A stretch of DNA of 64,000 nucleotides. Source: a virus. Position 1 is the first letter of the stretch, and every line of letters begins with the position of its first letter. The stretch is taken from positions 24,599 through 88,598 of the IMG/VR virus record IMGVR_UViG_3300027833_000028; one strand, given 5' to 3'. Both the position numbers and the translations under genes were made by a program. The notes below the pieces were generated by a model that saw nothing but the letters and a program-made list of their open reading frames with translations, was not told the DNA's origin and made no database searches. Shown here one piece after another: positions 49,753 through 56,681 of this stretch.

Positions 49753-49777
49753 GATACAAAGACATCTGAGAATAACT

Positions 49778-50179
49778 ATGAAAAATATATTGACAGTATT
49801 AGCAGTAATAATCCTAACGTTCTCATCTTGTGGTACATATAATATATCTACAAGCTATAAGATTAAAAGTATTTTGACAATAACAGAAAAAGGTGACACT
49901 CTTGCGGTGCCTGTTAGAGACTTTAAGTTTAGAATTCTTGATAATAGAATAAGAGAATTTATAAACCGTGATACTTATAGATACCAATACAGAGGAAACT
50001 GGCAGAACTGGACTTGGAATTATCACAGTGTTCCAAATGTTAATGTTAGACAAACATACAGTCCACCTGTAATGCATACAAGACCAGTAACAACACCAAT
50101 AATTAAACCAGTAAAGCCAATTAATGTTGTTACTCCTATAAGAGTACAAAAGAAAATTAAATTTAACAATGACAACTAA
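49778..50179 (+). CDS. Small lipoprotein, candidate outer-membrane spanin
   Basis: This 133-aa protein has a lipoprotein signal: MKN, a hydrophobic stretch (ILTVLAVIILT), then the lipobox-like FSSC with Cys at residue 18. An upstream in-frame ATG (49694) would add 28 residues with no signal logic and would start before the promoter-like motif, so the later ATG is preferred. The C-terminal third is rich in Pro, Val and Thr and ends basic. Its 3' end overlaps the holin start by 11 nt. A Pro-rich lipoprotein beside a holin fits an Rz1-like spanin. Superinfection exclusion is an alternative. Confidence 0.6.
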   Translation: MKNILTVLAVIILTFSSCGTYNISTSYKIKSILTITEKGDTLAVPVRDFKFRILDNRIREFINRDTYRYQYRGNWQNWTWNYHSVPNVNVRQTYSPPVMHTRPVTTPIIKPVKPINVVTPIRVQKKIKFNNDN

Positions 50180-50582
50180 ACTACTTATAGTGAGCATAAC
50201 AGCATTCTGCACGTACTTATGTACGTACTTTTTTGATTTATCAATGGAAAACATGGAACAATACCTGGCGGTTTGTTCAGTATTATGGTTAGATGGAATC
50301 TTTGGGGTTTGGGCAGGCTGTAAAAGAGAAGGATTTAAAACATATAAAGCCTTAAGAATAACAAAGAACACCTTTACATGGCTGGCAATTCTAACAGTCT
50401 TACTTATGATAGAAAAAGGTTTTGATGGAACAGGCTGGCTATCAGAAGTAATTGTAGTTCCCTTTATGGTACTTCAAATTATAAGTGCCTTAAAGAATGC
50501 ATCAATGGCAGGTCTGATAAAAACAGATGAGCTTAACAAAATCCTAGATAGAATTGACAATCATAAGGGATTAAGAAAATAA
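50169..50582 (+). CDS. Holin, phage holin-4-like
   Basis: This 137-aa membrane protein has three hydrophobic segments: LLIVSITAFCTYLCTYFF; LAVCSVLWLDGIFGVWAG; and TWLAILTVLLMI running into WLSEVIVVPFMVLQIISAL. A DGIFGVWAGCKREGFKTYKA block lies between the second and third. The Asp-Gly near the end of the second segment followed by a basic turn and a Thr/Ser-Lys region resembles the toxin-secretion/phage lysis holin family. Holins make timed holes in the inner membrane for lysis. It overlaps the lipoprotein gene and converges on the minus-strand genes with only a 3-nt gap and no visible terminator. Confidence 0.7.
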   Translation: MTTKLLIVSITAFCTYLCTYFFDLSMENMEQYLAVCSVLWLDGIFGVWAGCKREGFKTYKALRITKNTFTWLAILTVLLMIEKGFDGTGWLSEVIVVPFMVLQIISALKNASMAGLIKTDELNKILDRIDNHKGLRK

Positions 50583-50585
50583 ACC

Positions 50586-50849
50586 TTATTCCATCAGTGT
50601 TTGAATAAAGTGCACTGTCCAAGCAATCAAACCATTTATATTAAGAACAACCAAATTCCATTGCTTACGTGATGATGTTTGTATTACTACACATATAAAA
50701 CCCATTATAAATAAACCAGGATGCAATGTCCATTGACCTGCTATCAAAAAGCCTGCACCCATATAACCTATACGGGATGCAACTTTCTGATATGATGTAA
50801 GCTTATTTGTATAAGCTAATAATTTAAGTATTTTTTCTTTAACCTTCAC
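50586..50849 (-). CDS. Small three-helix membrane protein of unknown function
   Basis: This 87-aa protein has a basic N-terminus followed by three predicted membrane segments (IGYMGAGFLIAGQW, HPGLFIMGFICVVIQ, LVVLNINGLIAWTVHFI). I have seen similar small proteins in marine phages but know no function. Its start overlaps the end of nrdA by 11 nt, so it is the last gene of the nrdB-nrdA transcript. Confidence 0.6.
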   Translation of the reverse strand: MKVKEKILKLLAYTNKLTSYQKVASRIGYMGAGFLIAGQWTLHPGLFIMGFICVVIQTSSRKQWNLVVLNINGLIAWTVHFIQTLME

Positions 50850-52464
50850 AACTTGAACATTCTAATATATTACGTGCAAAATCCTGAGCACTGCTTTTAC
50901 TAAACTGATAATACAAAGTCTTTACACCTTCTTCCCAAGCATACATATATAACTTATTTATATCTTTAGCTGAGACAGATGGATCTATCATTAAATTTAA
51001 TGACTGAGACTGGTCAATATACTTTTGCCTTTGAGCTGCTTGTAATACAATCTCTTTAGGAGATATCTCAACAAATGATTTAAATACTGCTTTACTAGGG
51101 AAGTCTAAGTGTTGTACACTACCATCTTTCTTTAAGATAGACTTCCAAGTTTTGTCATTGTTTAGACCATACTTCTCAAGTTCCTCTTCTAAAAATGGGT
51201 TTCTGTAAATAGTCTTAGACTTAGCAAGATCCTTAATAAAGTAGTTAGACTTGATAGGCTCTATACCCATAGACACAGCTCCGTGAATAAACGAACTTGA
51301 TTTAGTAGGTGCAATGGCCATTAAAGTTGTATTAGCATAACCATCCCTAATTGAATTGTATCCATGTTCTGTATGTAACTTTCTTGATGCTATTTCACTT
51401 CTGTCTTTAAGAGTTCTGAATATTTCACTGTTTAAACCTTTAGCTTGTAGTGAGTCAAACTCAAGAAGCTTTGATTGAAACAATGAATGGTAACCCATAA
51501 CACCTAGACCAACAGCTCTGTGATTTTTTGCAAAATTATATGCTCTCTTCATACCGGGCATTGTTTCCGCCTTAATAATAAACTCATCCATTACTGCATT
51601 AAGAAAATACACATATGTTTCTACAGCATCTGTTTCTTTAATCTCATCCCAGTGTAACAGGTTGATAGATCCTAAGCAACAAACAAAAGAATTATAACTG
51701 TCTGTAGGTAATTGTATTTCAGAACATAGATTTGAAGCGGTGACCTCCAATCCTAACTCTTTATAAGGAGAATTGTTATTAGAATTATCTTTAAACATTA
51801 TGTATGGAAAACCAATCTCACTTCTGTTTTGAATAATCTTGGCCCAAACTTTACGTTTACTTTTATCTCCTGCTTTCATTTCTTCCATCCAAGCATCTGT
51901 AACTGTAACACCATATTGAAGGTTCTGAATAGGATTACCATCTGTCCCAATATCTAAGAACTCTAAGATATCTGCATGCTCAACAGGTAAATACACTGCA
52001 CATGCTCCACGTCTTGCTTCAGATTGTTTACATACATCTACTACAGTATCATATATCTTAGCATAATGAATTGGTCCATCTGCAAATCCTCCTGTAGAAA
52101 TAGGAGCACCTCTTTCTCTAATGTTTCCTAAGTAAGCTGAAGTTCCACCTCCATACTTAGACATCATTCCAATTTCACGGCCAGCATTTAATATACTGTC
52201 CAAGTTGTCATCTACATTAGATCCGTAACAACTGATAGGTAATCCTTTTGCTTTACCAAAGTTAATCCACACTGGAGTTGACAAAGAGTAATACCCTTTG
52301 GCCATGTAGTGTTCAAACTTTTCTGCAAATCCTTTTATATTCAAATACTTTTCTGCTTTAATAGCAATGTCTTTGATTCTTTGTTCCGGGGTCTCTGTAA
52401 TGTAACCCCTTGATAAAAATGTGCGGCTATCTTCATTCAGCCAGTAATAGTTATTATATTCCAT
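50839..52464 (-). CDS. nrdA: Ribonucleotide reductase class I, alpha subunit
   Basis: NrdA reduces ribonucleoside diphosphates to deoxy forms, supplying DNA precursors, using a radical passed from NrdB. All key residues are visible in this 541-aa protein: C79 (PISCYG) and C263 (CCLGSINL) for the redox pair; N245, C247 and E249 (NLCSE) in the active site; Y518-Y519 for radical transfer; and the C-terminal C536-x2-C539 pair that is re-reduced by thioredoxin or glutaredoxin. It is much shorter than the ~760-aa E. coli protein and starts close to the catalytic barrel, so it lacks an N-terminal ATP-cone and the dATP inhibition that goes with it. It lies 12 nt downstream of nrdB on the same transcript. 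Confidence 0.95.
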   Translation of the reverse strand: MEYNNYYWLNEDSRTFLSRGYITETPEQRIKDIAIKAEKYLNIKGFAEKFEHYMAKGYYSLSTPVWINFGKAKGLPISCYGSNVDDNLDSILNAGREIGMMSKYGGGTSAYLGNIRERGAPISTGGFADGPIHYAKIYDTVVDVCKQSEARRGACAVYLPVEHADILEFLDIGTDGNPIQNLQYGVTVTDAWMEEMKAGDKSKRKVWAKIIQNRSEIGFPYIMFKDNSNNNSPYKELGLEVTASNLCSEIQLPTDSYNSFVCCLGSINLLHWDEIKETDAVETYVYFLNAVMDEFIIKAETMPGMKRAYNFAKNHRAVGLGVMGYHSLFQSKLLEFDSLQAKGLNSEIFRTLKDRSEIASRKLHTEHGYNSIRDGYANTTLMAIAPTKSSSFIHGAVSMGIEPIKSNYFIKDLAKSKTIYRNPFLEEELEKYGLNNDKTWKSILKKDGSVQHLDFPSKAVFKSFVEISPKEIVLQAAQRQKYIDQSQSLNLMIDPSVSAKDINKLYMYAWEEGVKTLYYQFSKSSAQDFARNILECSSCEG

Positions 52465-52476
52465 AATTAGTTGATT

Positions 52477-53457
52477 TTAAAATAAGTCATCTTCTGTGAT
52501 GCTCTTACTCTTCTTGTTGTAATCTACACTCTTCTTGTAAAAGAAGTCTCCTTCTTTGGTGCCTGTAATCTCTATGTCAAACCATTCAGTAGACTTTAAT
52601 AGTTCTGAGTCAACATCAAATATTGATTTCATACCTATCTTTTCTAAAGAATTATTAAATCTGTTCTTTATAAAGTTCTGAATAGTTTCCTTAGATAGAA
52701 ACTTTAGCTCTCCTTTTTCAAAGATCCAATCTAGTATACCACACTCAGCAGTATAAGCTTTCTTACAAGCAGAATAGATAAGTTCTTCAAACTCTTTATC
52801 AAACCACTCAGGATTTTCTTTCTTAATGATGTTGATAATCTCAGCTCCAAAGTTACCGTGTATCTCTTCTTCCTTACTGGTAGCTTCTACAACATTAGAT
52901 ATACCTTTAAAGACATTCTTTTCTTTGTTAAAACTCATCATAATTAAGAACTGACTAAACAAGCTTACATGCTCTATGAACAAAGAGAATAATAGTACAG
53001 ATTTAGTATACATTTTGTTATCTCTAGAACGTGTACCATCCAGGTACTTCTTTAAATATTTAAGTCTACCTTCTATTGCAGGTACTTCTACAACTGATTG
53101 AAATTCTTTTTCTAACCCTAGTATCCTAAGTAATCTAGCATAAGCATCTTTGTGCCTTACTTCTGACTCAGCAAAAGTAAAGCCTACATCACCTACTTCT
53201 GTGATAGGCATTCTCTTATATAGATCTCCCCAAAAAGTTTTAACGTTAACTTCTATTTGTGCAATAGCAAGCATTGTTTTTTTAATAACATCTTTTTCTT
53301 CATTTGATATAGTGACTTTAAAGTCTTGTATGTCTTCTGTAAAATTGAATTCTGTATCAATCCAATATGAGTGTCTTATGGCATCTTTATATGCTAATAG
53401 TTGTGGATACTCATAAGGTAGTATATTTACTCTGGGTTTGAAGATGTTTTTATTCAT
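52477..53457 (-). CDS. nrdB: Ribonucleotide reductase class I, beta subunit
   Basis: NrdB houses the metal centre and the tyrosyl radical. In this 326-aa protein the ligands are E99 and H102 (ESEVRH), E162 (FIEHVS), and E197 and H200 (EEEIH). E69 (AQIEV) is the likely sixth ligand where E. coli has Asp84. The radical tyrosine is Y106 (KDAY), four residues after H102 as usual. The C-terminus ends acidic and aromatic (ITEDDLF), the usual docking tail for NrdA. It is the first gene of the minus-strand operon nrdB-nrdA-membrane protein. Its leader holds a terminator-like hairpin. Confidence 0.95.
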   Translation of the reverse strand: MNKNIFKPRVNILPYEYPQLLAYKDAIRHSYWIDTEFNFTEDIQDFKVTISNEEKDVIKKTMLAIAQIEVNVKTFWGDLYKRMPITEVGDVGFTFAESEVRHKDAYARLLRILGLEKEFQSVVEVPAIEGRLKYLKKYLDGTRSRDNKMYTKSVLLFSLFIEHVSLFSQFLIMMSFNKEKNVFKGISNVVEATSKEEEIHGNFGAEIINIIKKENPEWFDKEFEELIYSACKKAYTAECGILDWIFEKGELKFLSKETIQNFIKNRFNNSLEKIGMKSIFDVDSELLKSTEWFDIEITGTKEGDFFYKKSVDYNKKSKSITEDDLF

Positions 53458-53477
53458 AAAAATATGTGTTAAGGATT

Positions 53478-53512
53478 AAAAAGCCCCATTCTCTATTTAA
53501 AAGAATGCGGCT
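53478..53512 (-). terminator. Terminator-like hairpin in the nrdB leader (possible attenuator)
   Basis: On the minus strand AGCCGCATTCT pairs with AGAATGGGGCT (10 of 11 pairs) around a 9-nt loop, followed by TTTTT. It lies 20 nt before the nrdB ATG, and no minus-strand gene precedes it. It would therefore cut or limit nrdB transcription rather than end another gene. Confidence 0.5.
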
Positions 53513-53605
53513 ACTAGATGTATTTAATTTACTAAATGTAACTGAGATATAAAAGAGAACTATCACTTTTTATATGCTATTATATTTATTTTAACTAAGT
53601 TAAAA

Positions 53606-53625
53606 TTTGTATATTGTTATCAGCA
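53606..53625 (+). promoter_or_regulatory. Promoter-like motif (TTTGTATATTGTTATCAG)
   Basis: This is a plus-strand copy of the recurrent core, preceded by AAAA as at 53677. It is 112 nt before the 86-aa gene and 75 nt upstream of a second copy. It could be a tandem promoter or a control site. Confidence 0.4.
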
Positions 53626-53632
53626 AGCAACA

Positions 53633-53640
53633 CAAAGATA
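53633..53640 (-). promoter_or_regulatory. Minus-strand -7 box TATCTTTG for nrdB
   Basis: This is an exact match to the Bacteroidota -7 pattern on the minus strand, facing nrdB and about 175 nt before its ATG. No TTG lies at the standard spacing. Its first two bases are also the last two bases of an 18-bp palindrome. Confidence 0.4.
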
Positions 53641-53656
53641 AGATTTTAAAATCTTA
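53639..53656. promoter_or_regulatory. 18-bp perfect palindrome, candidate operator
   Basis: TAAGATTTTAAAATCTTA reads the same on both strands. It sits in the divergent region between nrdB and the small-gene operon and occupies the spacer of the minus-strand promoter candidate. That is a usual place for a dimeric repressor site. An 11-base part (GATTTTAAAAT) recurs near the nrdA start. Confidence 0.45.
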
Positions 53657-53680
53657 ATCAGTTGGTTAAGTGACACAAAA

Positions 53681-53700
53681 TTTGTATATTATTCATATAG
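53681..53700 (+). promoter_or_regulatory. Recurrent promoter-like motif (TTTGTATATTATTCATATAG)
   Basis: This is the clearest copy of the motif, 20 nt before the ATG at 53721. It overlaps any longer reading of that gene starting at 53670, so the later ATG is preferred. Confidence 0.5.
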
Positions 53701-53720
53701 TACTTTTAAAAAACAAATTT

Positions 53721-53981
53721 ATGTTTAAAAAAATTATACATGTTATTTGGACATATAGCCTGCAAGACTCTTGGAGAGCTATTTGGTCAAAGACTACAAT
53801 AGATGAAAAAGCTGAAGCAACTTTACTAGAAATAGTAAAACGTTATAAGTTAACAGCAGATGAATTATCTGACGTAGGGCGAGCAATTAAAGAAGTTGGT
53901 AATCAGTTAGGTCATGTACCTAAAGCTGTTGCAGGTAAAACAAGAAAGAGAAAATCTAAAAAAAAGGAAATAAAGCAATGA
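53721..53981 (+). CDS. Small basic protein of unknown function
   Basis: This 86-aa protein starts at the ATG (MFKKIIHVIW) just after the promoter-like motif rather than at an upstream ATG inside it. It has a short hydrophobic N-terminus, a helical middle (LTADELSDVGRAIKEVGNQ) and a very Lys-rich end (RKRKSKKKE). It is the first gene of a run of small genes; its stop overlaps the next start as ATGA. I do not recognise it. Confidence 0.6.
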   Translation: MFKKIIHVIWTYSLQDSWRAIWSKTTIDEKAEATLLEIVKRYKLTADELSDVGRAIKEVGNQLGHVPKAVAGKTRKRKSKKKEIKQ

Positions 53982-54079
53982 GACAAATTTGTTTATTTAT
54001 TCAATGGATATCAAAAGGTAAAGTCTGTTTAGGACATTGCCGTCAAGGACTTTGTAACAAAACCAAAAGCAAAATATAA
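53978..54079 (+). CDS. 33-aa Cys-containing micro-ORF
   Basis: The reading is MRQICLFIQWISKGKVCLGH, then CRQGLCNKTKSKI. Four cysteines are spaced CLGHCRQGLC plus one at residue 5. It overlaps the upstream stop (ATGA) and the downstream start (TAATG), so the coupled arrangement rather than length supports it as a gene. A small zinc-binding or membrane-edge peptide is possible. Confidence 0.45.
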   Translation: MRQICLFIQWISKGKVCLGHCRQGLCNKTKSKI

Positions 54080-54225
54080 TGGACAACTGGGCACTAGAAA
54101 TAGCATTTCATTGGCCTCATGATAGACTAGCCCTAGGCTGGGAATTTATAAGACCAGATGGTGAATATGATTATACAACTATAAAACTATATTTATTCTT
54201 TGTAACATTTACATTGGATATTTAA
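54079..54225 (+). CDS. Small conserved-type phage protein (48 aa)
   Basis: The gene starts in a TAATG overlap and encodes 48 residues: MDNWALEIAFHWPHDRLALG, then WEFIRPDGEYDYTTIKLYLF and FVTFTLDI. The pattern of a short strand, HWPHDR, LGWEFI.PD..Y.Y.T, and a hydrophobic tail recalls small proteins in many marine phages. The function is unknown. Dense aromatic residues suggest a compact beta protein. Confidence 0.55.
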   Translation: MDNWALEIAFHWPHDRLALGWEFIRPDGEYDYTTIKLYLFFVTFTLDI

Positions 54226-54237
54226 AATTAAAATAAG

Positions 54238-54456
54238 ATGGCAAAGAAAGGATTGTGTTTACCCAAAGGTAAAATGTCAAGGCAAAAAAGTAAAATGCTT
54301 ATGAGAACCGGTGGTGAATTAGAGGACATGATGCAAGGCTCTTACACAGAAAAAATGCGTAAGGGTGGTGATGCAGAAAGAATCACAACTAATAGCAAAG
54401 GAGAAAGCAAAAAACAAAAATATAAATTAGGTGGTTGGACCCACTCTGGTAAATAG
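54238..54456 (+). CDS. Small basic Gly-Gly-containing protein
   Basis: This 72-aa Lys-rich protein has three [KR]-x-Gly-Gly sites (MRTGGELED, MRKGGDAER, YKLGGWTHS). The same type of site recurs in the cargo proteins and in the 76-aa protein downstream. The start is MAKKG after an A-rich leader. No known domain. It is probably a virion-associated or assembly protein, by location. Confidence 0.55.
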   Translation: MAKKGLCLPKGKMSRQKSKMLMRTGGELEDMMQGSYTEKMRKGGDAERITTNSKGESKKQKYKLGGWTHSGK

Positions 54457-54459
54457 CAT

Positions 54460-55788
54460 ATGAACATTTTAACTGACATATTAAGTTTAATTAGACAAGG
54501 TAAGTATTCTAAACTAGCTGAAAAGAATGACGTGCTTGTATTAGGTAAATGGAATGAACAACCGGATATGACTGGTGTTGCATCTCCTATACCTTATAAA
54601 GCAGTTAAATTAATTAAAATATCAGACTTTAAAGTTGAAGCTGCATCTTGTACTTATAAGAATGTACCTGATGTACCTGTAGGAGATACAGGATCTATAT
54701 TTCAAAATAAAGCAGTTGATCCTGACACAGGTGAATGTACTGTTAGTTTCCGTACATTAAAATCACTAAGTCCTAATTTAACTTTAGCTGTTTCAGCAGA
54801 TGATAATTATATAGAAATAACAACAGAGGGTGAACCAAATCTTGCAGCTAATGTAGGAAGTGGTGCTCAAGTATGGAAAGATAAAGTTGGTGAGACACTA
54901 AACTTTAGAAGTATAGTACAAGGAAGTAATATAAGTGTAGCTCAAAGTATAAATGAAATAAAACTTAGCGTTCCTGCAGGTGCAGGTTTAAGTCTAACTA
55001 CAACTGGAACATCTGGAGCGGCAACATTAAGCAGTGGTGTTTTAAATATCCCTAACTATACAACAGGCGGTGGTGGTGGTGCAGACTTTCTTGTTAATGG
55101 TGACTCAGGATCTGCACAAACAGTTGTTAATGGTGATACTTTAACAATAGAAGGTGGAACGGGAATAGGAACAGTAGGAACAGGTGGACCTAAAGTAGTT
55201 GTCAATTTAAGTGACACGGCAGTAATACCGGGACCATATACAAATACAAACCTTACTGTTGATCAACAAGGAAGAATAACAGCTGCTAGTAATGGATCTA
55301 AAGCAAGTTTTTCAGTATATGATGAAGTAGGAGGACCTGGTTTTACTGTTGATGATGGTGATACTGTTTTAATGTTTAGCAGCCCTACAATTGCAGCAAT
55401 AACAGGTGTACCAGTTGGTAGTCCACCCAATCCTAATTCTATTACTATGGGTTTAACTTGGGATAATCATGTTTCTCTTCTTACTCAATCAGGAACTTCT
55501 GCTCCTACAATGATTATGCTTTTAGATAATGGAGTTTCACCTATTACTTGGACTTATGTAGCCTTTGGAACATATCAAGCTACTTTTTCTACTGCTTTAT
55601 CAGATATAAATAAAGTAAGTTTTGAAATACAAAATAAGTTTAGCGGTAATGGAACTATTCCATATGTAGCAAATATAGTAAATACAACTACAACAGGATT
55701 TACAGTAAAAACTTTTAGAATAGATACGGGTGAAGCAGTAGACAATGTACTAGAAAATACAGCACTTGAAATTAAAACATACGAATAA
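54460..55788 (+). CDS. Tail fibre protein 1
   Basis: This 442-aa protein begins MNILTDILSLIRQGKY, the same kind of short amphipathic N-terminus as the two fibres downstream, and probably the part that docks on the virion. The body has many Gly, Thr and Ser and beta repeats. Residues ~245-275 include TAVIPGPYTNTNLTVDQQGR, a module repeated in fibre 2. The C-terminal ~150 residues are a distinct beta domain, probably for receptor binding. The stop overlaps the holin-like start (TAATG). Confidence 0.72.
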   Translation: MNILTDILSLIRQGKYSKLAEKNDVLVLGKWNEQPDMTGVASPIPYKAVKLIKISDFKVEAASCTYKNVPDVPVGDTGSIFQNKAVDPDTGECTVSFRTLKSLSPNLTLAVSADDNYIEITTEGEPNLAANVGSGAQVWKDKVGETLNFRSIVQGSNISVAQSINEIKLSVPAGAGLSLTTTGTSGAATLSSGVLNIPNYTTGGGGGADFLVNGDSGSAQTVVNGDTLTIEGGTGIGTVGTGGPKVVVNLSDTAVIPGPYTNTNLTVDQQGRITAASNGSKASFSVYDEVGGPGFTVDDGDTVLMFSSPTIAAITGVPVGSPPNPNSITMGLTWDNHVSLLTQSGTSAPTMIMLLDNGVSPITWTYVAFGTYQATFSTALSDINKVSFEIQNKFSGNGTIPYVANIVNTTTTGFTVKTFRIDTGEAVDNVLENTALEIKTYE

Positions 55789-56210
55789 TGCCAAACTTTA
55801 TAACAAAATTATTTTCAAGCGGTGCAACTAAATTAGTTGAAGGAATAGGTGGTGTCTTAGATGAGCTTATTACATCTAAAGATGAAAAGCTTGCTGCTGA
55901 ATTAAAAATAAAAGAGTTGATAGCCAGACATGAAGTTGAAATGGAAACAGAAATAACTTCAAGGTGGGCCTCAGACATGAATTCAGATTCATGGCTCAGC
56001 AAAAATGTGAGACCTATGGTTCTTGTATTCTTAGTTGTATCAACAGTAATATTAGTATTTATAGACGCTGGAGTTATAGATTTTATAGTAGAAGACAAGT
56101 GGGTTGATTTATTACAGTTAGTTTTAATAACAGTAATTGGTGCCTATTTTGGTGGAAGATCAATGGAAAAAGTAAATAATAACAAAAAAAACAGAAAAGA
56201 TGAAAAATAG
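55788..56210 (+). CDS. Holin-like protein of the GTA/3TM type
   Basis: This 140-aa protein has a helical, charged first half (KDEKLAAELKIKELIARHEVE) followed by SRWASDMNSDSWLSKNVRP. Then come two to three membrane segments (MVLVFLVVSTVILVFIDAGV; LLQLVLITVIGAYFGGRS). The SDSWLSKNVRP block just before the first membrane segment and the YFGGRSxEK end are typical of the '3TM holin' family first noted in gene transfer agents. It is a second holin-type gene, ~5 kb from the first. It overlaps the next gene by 11 nt. Confidence 0.75.
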   Translation: MPNFITKLFSSGATKLVEGIGGVLDELITSKDEKLAAELKIKELIARHEVEMETEITSRWASDMNSDSWLSKNVRPMVLVFLVVSTVILVFIDAGVIDFIVEDKWVDLLQLVLITVIGAYFGGRSMEKVNNNKKNRKDEK

Positions 56211-56430
56211 ACAATATGGAAAGGGTGGTACTATGGGTGACGGTGATGCGTTTGTACCAACAAATAGAATGAAAATGGACGTGTACTCTAATAACGGTGG
56301 CCTTACGGGTTATATGGCTGGTGGTGATGTTACTAATGTATATGACAGTTTACCAAACGAAAGTGATAATCAACTTGTCAGAGAATTAAGACAGGGTGGT
56401 AGTAGTAGTAAAAAATATAAAAAGAAATAA
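56200..56430 (+). CDS. Small Gly-Gly-rich protein
   Basis: This 76-aa protein has four Gly-Gly sites (YGKGGTM, NNGGLTG, MAGGDVT, RQGGSSS) and a basic C-terminus. It is of the same style as the 72-aa protein at 54238 and the GG sites in the cargo proteins. No known domain. It lies in the fibre/holin block, so a virion or assembly role is inferred. Confidence 0.5.
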   Translation: MKNRQYGKGGTMGDGDAFVPTNRMKMDVYSNNGGLTGYMAGGDVTNVYDSLPNESDNQLVRELRQGGSSSKKYKKK

Positions 56431-56432
56431 TC

Positions 56433-56666
56433 ATGGGCAAGAAAATATCATTCCCTATGCAGGGAGAAAACTATAAGAGAGCAACAACCAATGGGGTTTT
56501 TAATCCTACAACTATTCCACAAGCATTGCAAAGTGCTAAGAATAAAGCAATTGTTGCAGCTAGAATAAAGACAGCTAAAAAAACAAATTTGAATCCACCA
56601 CAAAAGTCTACTAGAGCAGCTGAGCCTGTTCAATCAGAGGCTTTTAAAAATGGGTACTGTAAATAG
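56433..56666 (+). CDS. Small basic protein of unknown function
   Basis: This 77-aa protein starts MGKKISFPMQGENYKRA and has a helical Ala/Lys middle (TIPQALQSAKNKAIVAARIK). It starts 2 nt after the previous gene and stops 15 nt before fibre 2. No motif recognised. Confidence 0.5.
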   Translation: MGKKISFPMQGENYKRATTNGVFNPTTIPQALQSAKNKAIVAARIKTAKKTNLNPPQKSTRAAEPVQSEAFKNGYCK

Positions 56667-56681
56667 ATAAAATAAAAAACA

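Noticed and set aside
49694-49777. 28-residue N-terminal extension of the lipoprotein
   Set aside because: The extension starts ahead of the promoter-like motif and hides a clear lipoprotein signal that begins at 49778.
53670-53720. 17-residue N-terminal extension of the 86-aa protein
   Set aside because: It would be encoded by the promoter-like motif itself; the ATG at 53721 fits the layout better.
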